Positions 1 to 6,444 of a DNA stretch of 8,462 nucleotides are shown piece after piece. Source of the stretch: DAOUBP01 sp034432655 (GTDB taxonomy: Bacteria; Chloroflexota; Anaerolineae; CG2-30-64-16); assembly GCA_034432655.1 (NCBI GenBank), contig DAOUBP010000057.1:1-8462 (forward strand). The letters run 5' to 3'. A model generated the notes under the pieces. The model did not search any database and had not been told where the DNA came from. It saw only the letters and a list, made by a program, of their open reading frames with translations. Position numbers and translations under genes: made by a program. How positions within the stretch are numbered: the stretch's first letter is position 1; each line of letters starts with the position of its first letter.

Positions 1-130
1 TCGCAAGCGGCGCGGCGGGGCCGCAATCCCAAAGGGCGGCTCTGTTTTGGATTGCGGGGGCATGTCCCCGCTTTGGCATCGCAAGCGGCACTGTGCGCCG
101 CCCTCTGGACCTGCGCGACCAGACGTCAAT
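1..130. repeat. Non-coding edge with nested GC-rich palindromes
   Basis: No credible gene is seen here. A perfect 9-bp inverted repeat pairs 21-29 (CCGCAATCC) with 49-57 (GGATTGCGG). After one mismatch, AAA (31-33) pairs with TTT (45-47). A second stem pairs 54-59 (GCGGGG) with 66-71 (CCCCGC). The 11-mer TCGCAAGCGGC occurs at 1-11 and again at 79-89, so part of the unit is directly repeated. The stretch lies downstream of the minus-strand DUF1992 gene. I read it as an interspersed palindromic repeat rather than a terminator, because no stem is followed by a T-run on the minus strand. Confidence 0.6.
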
Positions 131-152
131 GGGGCGGGCGGCTGTCCGCCCC
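131..152 (-). repeat. Hairpin just after the DUF1992 stop codon
   Basis: GGGGCGG (131-137) pairs perfectly with CCGCCCC (146-152) around an 8-nt loop, touching the TAG stop of the DUF1992 gene. Read on the minus strand it is followed by ATTGACG, with no real U-tract. It may slow polymerase or protect the 3' end, but it is not a convincing intrinsic terminator. Confidence 0.5.
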
Positions 153-490
153 TACAGCTTGCGCGCCTTGCGCCGCGCGTGTTGTTTCTGCTCCTGCAGC
201 AGGTTGAACTTGAGGGTGTGCTCCTCGATCTCCCTGTGCAGGCGCTTGCGTTCGACCGCCGACGTGCAGACGGCCAGCTTCTCCCGCAGTTCCTTGATCC
301 CCTTGAGCAGCTCCACCTCTTCGGGCACGAAGCCTGCGTTCCTGAGCATCGCGTACGCCAGGCGTTGATCTTCGGGCAGGGCGAAATAGGCGTCGTGGTC
401 CAACGGCTTGCCCTTGCCAGGCAGGTTGTCGAACTCCCCGCGCGCCATGGCCTCCTGGATGATCTCTTCGATGGTGCTTTCCAGAGACAT
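152..490 (-). CDS. DUF1992 (DnaJC28-like conserved domain) protein
   Basis: A 112-aa soluble protein that is essentially one DUF1992 domain, the conserved region found in DnaJ homolog subfamily C member 28. The start matches the family hallmark: an N-terminal helix (IEEIIQEAMARGEF), then DNLPGKGKPL and an acidic, aromatic stretch (HDAYFALPEDQRLAYAMLRNAG). The middle (EEVELLKGIKELREKL) and C-terminal half are helical and strongly charged. They end in a basic tail (KQHARRKARKL). No J-domain, signal peptide or membrane segment is present. The biochemical role of bacterial stand-alone DUF1992 proteins is not established. The ATG at 490 is the natural start by homology, although its upstream sequence (GGGATAAAAAGCACCT) is a weak, distant ribosome site. 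The gene lies 69 nt downstream of gatB on the same strand with no terminator between, so cotranscription is likely. Family assignment is firm; function is not. Confidence 0.88.
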   Translation of the reverse strand: MSLESTIEEIIQEAMARGEFDNLPGKGKPLDHDAYFALPEDQRLAYAMLRNAGFVPEEVELLKGIKELREKLAVCTSAVERKRLHREIEEHTLKFNLLQEQKQHARRKARKL

Positions 491-552
491 AGGTGCTTTT
501 TATCCCTTGCCGGCTCCCCTCAGGACAGTTGCCCATGCCGTGGTCGGCGTGG

Positions 553-570
553 GCCGGAATTAGTTCCGGC
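553..570 (-). repeat. Hairpin spanning the gatB stop codon
   Basis: GCCGGAA (553-559) and TTCCGGC (564-570) form a perfect 7-bp stem with a 4-nt loop that contains part of the TAA stop of gatB. No T-run follows on the minus strand (CCACGCC), so termination is not implied. It could stabilise the gatB end of a gatB-DUF1992 transcript. Confidence 0.4.
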
Positions 571-2077
571 TTACGGTTTTCAGGGCAGCCTCCAGCAAAC
601 GGCGCATCATCGCCGGGTTGCCTTTGCCTTTCGTTTCTCGCATGGCCTGGCCCATCAGCCAGCCAAACAGTTTCTCCTCGCCGGCGCGGTAGCGGGCGAC
701 CTCGGCCGGATGCCGGGTCAGCACCGCCTTGACCGCCTCGGCCAGGGCGTCGGCATCGCTGACCTGCGTCAAGCCGAGCTCCTGGACGACCTCGCCGGCG
801 CGGCGGCCCGTCTCGAACATCACCTCGAAAACCTTCTTAGCGCTGTTGAGGTTGACCTGGCCGCTGTTCACCAGCTCCAACAACTCGACGAGGGCCTGCG
901 GGGTGACCCGCATCGCCTCGATCCCGACGCCGGCCGCGTTCATCAGCCGGAACAGCTCGCCGGTGATCCAGTTGGCGATGGTCTTTGGGCTGGTAGCCGT
1001 CGGCCCGACGGTCGTTGGCCCGCTGGCCTGGGCGGCGGCGGAGACGGCAGCCTCGAAGTACTCCGCCACCTGGCGGTCTGCGGCCAAGAGGCGGGCGTCG
1101 TGAGGGTCCAACCCCAGCCTGGCCACGTAGCGGGCAACCTTGGCGTCGGGCAGCTCCGGCAGCCGCGCCTTGATCTCCTCTACCCAGGCCTGTTCCACCA
1201 CTACGGGCGGCAGGTCGGGCTCCGGGAAGTAGCGGTAGTCGTGGGCCGATTCCTTGCCGCGTTGTACCACGGTGCGGCCGGCCTCCTCGTCCCACCCCAT
1301 GGTCACCTGCTCTACCGGTTCGCCCCGCTCCAGCAGCGCGATCTGCCGGCCGATCTCATACGCCAGCGCCAGGCGGACGGACCTGAACGAGTTCAGGTTC
1401 TTGATTTCCACCTTGGTGCCGAACCTGGCCTGGCCGACCGGCCGCACGCTGACGTTGGCCTCGCAGCGCATGGCGCCCTTCTCCATGTCCGCGCTGCTGA
1501 CCCCCAGGTAACGCAGGATCTGCTGCAGCTTGACCAGGTAGGCATAGGCCTCTTCGGGTGAGCGCATGTCGGGCTCGGTGACGATCTCCAGCAGCGGCAC
1601 GCCGGCCCGGTTCAGGTCCACCAGGGTGTAGCCCCCGCGGCCTTCACTCAACCGCGCGCCTGCGCCCTGGGCCAGATGGATCAGCTTGCCCGTGTCCTCC
1701 TCCAGATGTGCGCGCGTGATGCCGACGCGCTTGGCCCGGCCCTCCACCTCGATCTCGATCCACCCGTTGCGGCAGAAGGGCAGCTCGTACTGGCTGATCT
1801 GGTAGCCCTTGGGCAGGTCGGCGTAGTGGTAGTTCTTGCGCGCGAAGACCGCCTCCGGGCTGATCTCGCAGTTGAGCGCCAGCCCGGCCAGGATCGTCTT
1901 CTCCACGGCCGCGCGGTTGATGACCGGCAGGCTGCCCGGCAGCGCCATGCACACCGGACACACGTGGGTGTTGGGCGGCGCGGCCGCGTAGTCCGCGCTG
2001 CACGCGCAAAACATCTTGGATCGGGTCAGGACCTGGGCATGGACCTCCAGGCCGATGACGGGTTCGTAGGTGGGCAT
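560..2077 (-). CDS. gatB: Asp-tRNA(Asn)/Glu-tRNA(Gln) amidotransferase subunit B
   Basis: GatB of the GatCAB amidotransferase. It binds mischarged Glu-tRNA(Gln) or Asp-tRNA(Asn), activates the acyl group with ATP and amidates it with ammonia from GatA, in the cytoplasm. Visible hallmarks: VIGLEVHAQ near the N-terminus; a zinc site made of C24, C26, C40 and C43 (FCAC and VCPVC); GYQISQYELPF (91-101); HLEEDTGK (124-131); DLNRAGVPLLEIVTEPD (154-170); MRCEANVSVRP (203-213); and AHDYRYFPEPDLP (278-290). The C-terminal YqeY-like tRNA-binding tail runs from about residue 345, with TKGKGNP near its end. The protein is 505 aa, slightly longer than the usual ~475-480. The excess is mostly an Ala/Thr/Gly/Pro-rich stretch around 346-363. 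Start ATG at 2077 is preceded by AAGAGGA with suitable spacing. gatA and gatC are not adjacent; the upstream neighbour is a lon-like gene, separated by a terminator. The gene has its own promoter at 2173-2201. Confidence 0.97.
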   Translation of the reverse strand: MPTYEPVIGLEVHAQVLTRSKMFCACSADYAAAPPNTHVCPVCMALPGSLPVINRAAVEKTILAGLALNCEISPEAVFARKNYHYADLPKGYQISQYELPFCRNGWIEIEVEGRAKRVGITRAHLEEDTGKLIHLAQGAGARLSEGRGGYTLVDLNRAGVPLLEIVTEPDMRSPEEAYAYLVKLQQILRYLGVSSADMEKGAMRCEANVSVRPVGQARFGTKVEIKNLNSFRSVRLALAYEIGRQIALLERGEPVEQVTMGWDEEAGRTVVQRGKESAHDYRYFPEPDLPPVVVEQAWVEEIKARLPELPDAKVARYVARLGLDPHDARLLAADRQVAEYFEAAVSAAAQASGPTTVGPTATSPKTIANWITGELFRLMNAAGVGIEAMRVTPQALVELLELVNSGQVNLNSAKKVFEVMFETGRRAGEVVQELGLTQVSDADALAEAVKAVLTRHPAEVARYRAGEEKLFGWLMGQAMRETKGKGNPAMMRRLLEAALKTVSRN

Positions 2078-2172
2078 TTCCGTCCTCTTGCGTATCGGAT
2101 CCGCTTAGCGACGGCTGCGATGAGGGAATCTATCCAAGGTCTCGCAAGTGTCGGCCGAATTCCGTTAGAGAA

Positions 2173-2201
2173 ATGATAGTCCATGGGACAACAGATGTCA
2201 A
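2173..2201 (-). promoter_or_regulatory. Probable sigma-70-type promoter of gatB
   Basis: Read on the minus strand, TTGACA (2201-2196) is separated by exactly 17 nt from TATCAT (2178-2173). That is a perfect -35 and a 5/6 -10. Transcription would start near 2166, leaving a leader of about 90 nt before the gatB ATG at 2077. No T-box or riboswitch hallmark is recognised in that leader. The placement, just downstream of the terminator that ends the lon-like unit, is what a separate transcription unit would need. Confidence 0.75.
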
Positions 2202-2265
2202 AGACAATCATCGGGCATGATCTGTGCCTGCGCGCCCACGGCCACAGCCTCTTGCACCGACGACC

Positions 2266-2312
2266 GATAAACAAACAAATCGGGGGCAGCATGCCTCGGC
2301 AGCTGCCCCCGA
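2266..2312 (-). terminator. Intrinsic terminator after the lon-like gene
   Basis: A perfect 11-bp inverted repeat pairs 2280-2290 (TCGGGGGCAGC) with 2302-2312 (GCTGCCCCCGA). The loop can pair further (TGCC/GGCA). On the minus strand the stem is followed by TTTGTTTGTTTA, a T-rich tail typical of Rho-independent termination. It lies about 220 nt beyond the lon-like stop codon and about 80 nt before the gatB promoter, so it should insulate the two units. There is no comparable T-tract on the plus side, so it acts in one direction. Confidence 0.82.
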
Positions 2313-2388
2313 CTTGTGATGACGTGGCTCTGGCGGGTCATGTGGTTTGCTTGTGGCCATTCCGGCCCGCTTGAGCGGGCGTCGTTCG

Positions 2389-2414
2389 GTAGCCCGGCGA
2401 CTTCAGCGCCGGGC
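2389..2414 (+). repeat. 26-nt palindromic repeat, copy 1
   Basis: It begins GTAGCCCG. The stem GCCCGGCG (2392-2399) pairs perfectly with CGCCGGGC (2407-2414) across a 7-nt loop containing TTCA. A second copy of the same length and layout lies inverted at 2471-2496. The pattern suggests a small interspersed REP-like family. Confidence 0.6.
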
Positions 2415-2470
2415 GATCCTAGCCGCCACCGGCCACCCGCTACCTGTCGCCTGTGCGGTCACGCCGGCCC

Positions 2471-2496
2471 GCCCGACCATGAATGGATCGGGCTAC
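2471..2496 (-). repeat. 26-nt palindromic repeat, copy 2 (inverted)
   Basis: Read on the minus strand it starts GTAGCCCG like copy 1, has a TTCA loop at the same position, and ends CGGGC. Eighteen of 26 positions match copy 1. Three stem positions differ but remain paired on both sides (G-C to A-T, C-G to T-G, G-C to C-G), so the structure rather than the exact sequence is kept. Confidence 0.55.
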
Positions 2497-2535
2497 CTGG
2501 CAGCGTCCGGTGAACCGGACTTGGGCGCGGTGCTG

Positions 2536-5112
2536 TCAGAATGGCAACATACGCGCCAAGTGACCCACTAGCGGCTCCGGCTGATCCCCCGGCAAGTCCG
2601 GCTCGCCGGGGGACGGTTCTGGGGCCGGTTCTTCCTCTCCCTTGGGCTCTTCCTTGACGCCCGTTCCTTTTTCGTTGTTTTCGCGCGGCTTTTGCCCGAA
2701 GCTCTGCAGCTTCTCGGCCAGCTCCCGCAGCTGGCGGTCCACCCGGCCGTTGACGCTGTCAGGGGGATAGGCACCGTCCAGCCCGCGCTCGCCCGCAGGC
2801 ACGCCGGTGAGGAGCTCCATAGCCTCATCCACATGGCGCATCACCCAGATGTGAAACCGGCCCGCAGCCACTGCCTCGACCACATCCTCGCGCAGCATCA
2901 AGTTAGTCGCGTTGGCTACGGGGATGATCACCCCCTGGTCGCCCGTCAGCCCGCCGGGCATGGCACGGCAGACATCGAAAAAGCCCTCGATCTTGATGGT
3001 GGCGCCGCCGATGGACTGCACCTGGCCGTGCTGGTTCACCGAGCCGGTGACCGCGATCCCCTGCTTCAACGGCAGCCCGGACAGGCTGGACAGGAGCGCG
3101 CACAGCTCGGCCACGGATGCGCTGTCGCCCTCGATCCCCTCGTAGGACTGCTCGAACGCGATGCTGGCCGACAGGGTGAGAGGTTTGTCCTGTGCGTAGC
3201 GGCCACCCAGAAAGCCGGAGAGGATGAGAACCCCTTTGTCGTGGATCCGGCCGCTCAGGCGGGCCTCGCGCTCGATGTTGATGACCCCGGCGCGACCCTG
3301 GAAGGTGCGGCAGGTGATGCGCGACGGCCGGCCGAACGCGTAGTCGCCCAACGCGATGACCGACAGCCCGTTCACCTGGCCCACGGCTGCTCCCACTGTG
3401 TCCACCATGATGGTGCCGTCGGTGATGGCCTCGCGCAACCGCTCCTCGAACTGATTGGAACGGTAGACACGCTCATCAATCGCCTTCTGCACATCCTCGG
3501 CCGTCACCAGCAGATGGCCAGCGCGGCCCGCCCAGAACGCGGCCTCCTGGATGATGTCCGACACCAAGGCGAAGCGGGTGGTGAGCTTGCGCTGATCCTC
3601 CACCAGGCGAGCGCTGTGCTCCACCACCTTGGCCACTGCGCTGGCATCGAAGTGGGGCAGGTTGAACTCCTGACAGCGGTTGCGGATGAAGCGGACGATC
3701 TTTTCCTCGTTCTCGGAGGTCCAGTCCATCTCATCGGCGAAGTCGGCGCGCACCTTGAACAGCTTCTCGAACTGCTCATCGTAGGCGTAAAGCAGGTAGT
3801 AGGTATAGGGATCGCCGATGAGCACCACTTTCACATCCAGCGGGATCGGCTCGGGGTTGAGGCTGGTGGTGGCCAGCACGCCGAGCTGCTGGGCCATCTC
3901 CTCGATGCGGATTCGGCTGTTGCGCAGCGCCTGTTTCAGCGCCTCCCATGCCAGCGGCTGGCGCAACAGCACCCGGGCGTCCAGCAGCAGGTAACCGCCG
4001 TTGGCCCGGTGCAGCGCGCCGGCCTTGATGTAGCGATAGTCGGTGATGAGGGTGCCCAGCTCGGCGCGCATCTCCACCCGGCCGATGAGGTTCAAGTAGG
4101 TGGGGTTGGTCTCCACCACGACGGGCGCGCCCTGCAACGCGCTGTTGTCCACGATGACGTTCAGCCGATAGCGATCGAGCGGCGACGGCGCGGCCGGCCG
4201 CAGCCCAGGCAGCGGGCCGCCGGCCGGTGTGGGCCCACCTTCCGCCGCGGCAGATTGCTCCCTTTCCTTGAACTGCTCGGAGTGACGCGCGATATGCGCC
4301 TGGACCCCTGCCAGGTAGGCGACCACGTCCGGCCAATTCGCATACTCTCGGCTCAGTTTCTCAAAGAACGGACCGATGGCGGCGGCGGCGATCTCTTGAT
4401 CGAGCCGGGCGAGCTGCTGTTGCGCAGCCTCTTCCAGCTCCTGAATCTGGCGGACGGTGCGCTCCAGCATCTCCTGCAGCGCGGGGCCGCGCTGGGCATA
4501 CGCGGCCTGCTCCTGCTCGGAAAGCGCCTCGAACTGCTCAGGCGTGAGGGGCTGGCCATCTTTGACCGGGGCCACGAACATGCCCATTTGAGTGCGGGCC
4601 AGCGCAAAGCCCTGTTCGCGCACGAAAGCGTCCAGCTGGCGGAGGCGCTCCGTCCGCAGCGCGTCCAGCTCACGCGCCAGCGCGTTGCGCCGCTCGGCAT
4701 ACTGATCGCCGGAAAACGTCTTTGCCAGCACATCGGCCACCTGGCCCAATAAAAGGTCCACCTGGTCGCGCAGCTTGAGCCCGCCGCCGGGGGGCAGCCG
4801 CACCGCGCGCGGCCGGTCGGGATCGGCGAAGTTGTGGACATAGCCCCAATCGGGGGGCACAGGGCGGGTGGCCGCCTTGGCCTCCAGAAAACGGGTGATG
4901 ATGCTGGTCTTGCCGGCGCCGGCCGGGCCGGTGGCGAAGATGTTATAGCCGGGATAGGGGATCTCGATGCCGAACTCGATGGCACGCGCGGCCCGGTCCT
5001 GGCCGATGATCCCCTCTAGCTCCGGCGCCTCGGCGGTAGATGCAAAGGAAAAACGCCCGACATCCACCCGGCGGCGCAACCCCTCGGCGGTGAGTTCTGT
5101 AAGTTGCTGCAT
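2536..5112 (-). CDS. Lon-family ATP-dependent protease (AAA_32 / LonB-LonC-like)
   Basis: An 858-aa cytoplasmic AAA+ protease. It is not classical LonA: there is no N-terminal LAN domain. In order: a short N-terminus; Walker A GPAGAGKT at about 62-69; a long helical insertion (about 130-260, Glu/Gln-rich, probable coiled coil) with the VxPxKxGQPLTPEQFEALxEQE signature of the AAA_32 family; a Walker B-like GGYLLLDA (about 372-379); a helical lid domain; and a Lon protease domain from about 560. The catalytic dyad is visible: Ser of GDSAS (about S664) and Lys in GGATIKIEGFF (about K707). The last ~50 residues form a Glu/Pro/Gly-rich tail, likely disordered. A TTG at 5148 would give 12 more residues. 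I chose ATG at 5112 because AGGAG (5123-5119) lies 6 nt upstream and MQQLTELTAEGLRRRVD reads like a family start. Such proteases degrade misfolded or regulatory proteins; the specific targets here are unknown. Confidence 0.93.
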   Translation of the reverse strand: MQQLTELTAEGLRRRVDVGRFSFASTAEAPELEGIIGQDRAARAIEFGIEIPYPGYNIFATGPAGAGKTSIITRFLEAKAATRPVPPDWGYVHNFADPDRPRAVRLPPGGGLKLRDQVDLLLGQVADVLAKTFSGDQYAERRNALARELDALRTERLRQLDAFVREQGFALARTQMGMFVAPVKDGQPLTPEQFEALSEQEQAAYAQRGPALQEMLERTVRQIQELEEAAQQQLARLDQEIAAAAIGPFFEKLSREYANWPDVVAYLAGVQAHIARHSEQFKEREQSAAAEGGPTPAGGPLPGLRPAAPSPLDRYRLNVIVDNSALQGAPVVVETNPTYLNLIGRVEMRAELGTLITDYRYIKAGALHRANGGYLLLDARVLLRQPLAWEALKQALRNSRIRIEEMAQQLGVLATTSLNPEPIPLDVKVVLIGDPYTYYLLYAYDEQFEKLFKVRADFADEMDWTSENEEKIVRFIRNRCQEFNLPHFDASAVAKVVEHSARLVEDQRKLTTRFALVSDIIQEAAFWAGRAGHLLVTAEDVQKAIDERVYRSNQFEERLREAITDGTIMVDTVGAAVGQVNGLSVIALGDYAFGRPSRITCRTFQGRAGVINIEREARLSGRIHDKGVLILSGFLGGRYAQDKPLTLSASIAFEQSYEGIEGDSASVAELCALLSSLSGLPLKQGIAVTGSVNQHGQVQSIGGATIKIEGFFDVCRAMPGGLTGDQGVIIPVANATNLMLREDVVEAVAAGRFHIWVMRHVDEAMELLTGVPAGERGLDGAYPPDSVNGRVDRQLRELAEKLQSFGQKPRENNEKGTGVKEEPKGEEEPAPEPSPGEPDLPGDQPEPLVGHLARMLPF

Positions 5113-5127
5113 GAAAAGCTCCTGAGA

Positions 5128-5147
5128 TGTACGATATGAAATGTACA
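5128..5147. promoter_or_regulatory. TGTAC-N10-GTACA dyad upstream of the lon-like start
   Basis: TGTAC (5128-5132) and GTACA (5143-5147) form a perfect 5-bp inverted repeat with a 10-bp spacer. It lies 5-24 bp upstream of the ribosome site of the lon-like gene. The 20-bp span and half-site spacing resemble a dimeric repressor operator. It does not match the CIRCE/HrcA consensus. If the promoter at 5212-5240 is right, the dyad lies in the 5' leader, where a bound repressor could block elongation. Chance occurrence is possible. Confidence 0.3.
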
Positions 5148-5211
5148 ATGCGCAATGTTTTGTGGTGAATCAAAATCTTCAATCTACACTTCCCACTCCG
5201 CCATCCCCTTG

Positions 5212-5240
5212 ATTCTGGCGCAAGATGGGGGGAAAGTCAA
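5212..5240 (-). promoter_or_regulatory. Candidate promoter of the lon-like gene
   Basis: On the minus strand, TTGACT (5240-5235) is followed after 17 nt by CAGAAT (5217-5212). The -35 matches 5/6 and the -10 matches 4/6, including the key second A and final T. Transcription would start near 5205, giving a leader of about 93 nt. No better candidate was found closer to the start codon. Confidence 0.45.
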
Positions 5241-5259
5241 GCTGTCACGTGCTGGTGAA

Positions 5260-5380
5260 GGGATGAAGACGGACGCCGCACCCTGGAACCAGGACGCCTT
5301 TTGGGGCTGTGTCCCAGGGCAAGTCCCGCCGTGCAGTCGGGATGAACGCCGCACCCTGGTGCGGGATGTCCCGGCGTCGG
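5260..5380. repeat. Intergenic repeat with duplicated 14-mer and hairpins
   Basis: ACGCCGCACCCTGG occurs at 5273-5286 and again at 5346-5359. Each copy is preceded by GGGATGAA (5260-5267, 5339-5346). Copy 1 runs into CCTGG-AA-CCAGG (5282-5293). Copy 2 contains CCGCACC-CT-GGTGCGG (5349-5364) and is enclosed by ACGCCG (5346-5351) and CGGCGT (5372-5377). The block sits between the two divergent promoters, ending 12 nt before the -35 of the plus-strand operon. It is probably an interspersed element, but a regulatory role is possible. No open reading frame here is credible. Confidence 0.5.
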
Positions 5381-5392
5381 CAGAGGATATTG

Positions 5393-5420
5393 TTGACAGA
5401 TAGGAGACTGTAGTTATACT
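5393..5420 (+). promoter_or_regulatory. Strong sigma-70-type promoter of the RiPP-like operon
   Basis: TTGACA (5393-5398) and TATACT (5415-5420) are separated by 16 nt: a perfect -35 and a 5/6 -10. The start of transcription would be near 5427, only about 25 nt before the TTG start codon at 5452. That leaves just enough leader for the GGAGG ribosome site at 5443-5447. The agreement between promoter, ribosome site and reading frame supports all three. Confidence 0.78.
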
Positions 5421-5451
5421 TGCCCGGTAGCAGGATACCTACGGAGGCACA

Positions 5452-6444
5452 TTGGGCTACCACATCCTGGGCTACGGTGAGATGATCCGCGATCGCGTGC
5501 GGATGGATGCCTATGCGGAGGCGTTGCGCCGCGCGGTGCGGCCGGGGTGCGTGGCGCTGGACGTCGGCACGGGGACCGGCATCTTCGCGCTGCTCGCCTG
5601 CCGGCTGGGCGCGCGGCACGTCTACGCGGTCGAGCCCGACGACGCCATTCATGTGGCGCGCCAGATCGCGGCCGCCAACGGCTACAGCGACCGCATCACT
5701 TTCATCCAGGGCTTGTCGTCCGCGGTGACGTTGCCCGAGCAGGCCGACGTGATCGTGTCCGACCTGCGGGGGGTGTTGCCGCTGTACAAGGGCCACATCC
5801 CGGCCATCGCTGACGCGCGGCAACGGCTGCTGGCCCCCGGCGGCGTGCTGATCCCGCAGCGCGATACCCTGTGGGCTGCCGTGGTTGAGGCGCCCGAGGC
5901 ATATCTGCCGGTGGTTTCACCGTGGGAGGACGGGGCTTACGGTTTCGACATGTCCGCCGGACGGCCGATCATGGCCAATTCATGGCGCAAAGCGCCGGTG
6001 ACGCCGGCACAGTTCCTGGTCGAACCGCTGCCCTGGGCCACGCTGGACTACACCCGCATCGCCGATCCCAACGTCCAGGGAGAACTGACATGGACGGTGG
6101 TGCGGCCGGGGACGGGCCACGGCTTGAGCGTCTGGTTCGAAGCCCAGTTGTTCGCCGAGGTCGGCTTTTCGACTGCGCCGGACCAGCCGCCGACCATCTA
6201 CGGGCAGGCCTTCTTCCCCTGGTTGCAACCGGTGCCGTTGGCGCCTGGCGACCGCGTCACCGTAATGCTATGGGCGCGGCTGGTCGGCGACGACTATGCC
6301 TGGCACTGGCATACGCAGGTCTGCCCGGCGGGGCAGGCTGCCTCGCCCAAGGCCCAGTTCACGCAATCCACCCTGCTGGCGGCGTTCCTGGCACCCGACC
6401 GGCTGGCTGGCTTTTTGACAGGAGAATCGCATGAGCGAACTTGA
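5452..6444 (+). CDS. PRMT-like SAM-dependent methyltransferase
   Basis: A 330-aa protein with the two-part layout of protein arginine methyltransferases: an N-terminal Rossmann methyltransferase and a C-terminal beta-barrel. The start MGYHILGYGEMIRDRVRMDA matches the PRMT Y-x-D-x-VR-x-x-AY entry helix, so I keep the TTG start (5452), which has GGAGG 4 nt upstream; ATG at 5482 would cut this helix. SAM motif I is VALDVGTGTG (34-43), with the ribose-binding acidic residue at E61 (YAVEPDD). The segment DVIVSDLRGVLPLYKGHI (99-116) aligns with the double-E loop, but only an Asp (D104) stands at the first site and K113 near the second. FSTAPDQPPTIYGQAFFPW (239-257) corresponds to the THW region, with TIY in place of THW. 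It heads the operon and overlaps the PqqD-like gene by 14 nt, pointing to peptide tailoring. The methyl acceptor is unknown; the lost PRMT residues argue against ordinary arginine methylation. Confidence 0.85.
   Translation: MGYHILGYGEMIRDRVRMDAYAEALRRAVRPGCVALDVGTGTGIFALLACRLGARHVYAVEPDDAIHVARQIAAANGYSDRITFIQGLSSAVTLPEQADVIVSDLRGVLPLYKGHIPAIADARQRLLAPGGVLIPQRDTLWAAVVEAPEAYLPVVSPWEDGAYGFDMSAGRPIMANSWRKAPVTPAQFLVEPLPWATLDYTRIADPNVQGELTWTVVRPGTGHGLSVWFEAQLFAEVGFSTAPDQPPTIYGQAFFPWLQPVPLAPGDRVTVMLWARLVGDDYAWHWHTQVCPAGQAASPKAQFTQSTLLAAFLAPDRLAGFLTGESHERT

Larger units (their letters stand above)
2313..2535. other. 3' intergenic region with multiple short hairpins
   Basis: This lies between the lon-like stop codon and the terminator; no gene is seen. 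It is packed with palindromes: CCCGC/GCGGG (2366-2379), the related pair described separately (2389-2414 and 2471-2496), and GTCCGG-TGAA-CCGGAC (2505-2520), which sits 15 nt past the stop codon. It would be transcribed as the 3' untranslated part of the lon-like mRNA. It looks like a landing zone for small palindromic repeats. Confidence 0.55.

Noticed and set aside
47..1561. 504-aa open frame on the plus strand
   Set aside because: It lies antisense to gatB and the DUF1992 gene and is a by-product of high-GC codon bias; its Leu/Gln/Arg/His-rich translation shows no domain.
2078..2166. T-box or other riboswitch in the gatB leader
   Set aside because: No T-box motif, specifier-like loop or terminator/antiterminator pair could be recognised.
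2692..4752. 686-aa open frame on the plus strand
   Set aside because: Antisense to the lon-like gene, whose motifs are unmistakable; the translation is low-complexity His/Leu/Gly/Gln-rich.
5146..5148. TTG start adding 12 residues to the lon-like protein
   Set aside because: No ribosome site lies suitably upstream, whereas the ATG at 5112 has AGGAG at ideal spacing and fits the family N-terminus.
5245..5823. 192-aa minus-strand frame across the divergent promoter region
   Set aside because: It runs antisense through the methyltransferase start and the operon promoter, and its C-terminal part is just the translated intergenic repeat.
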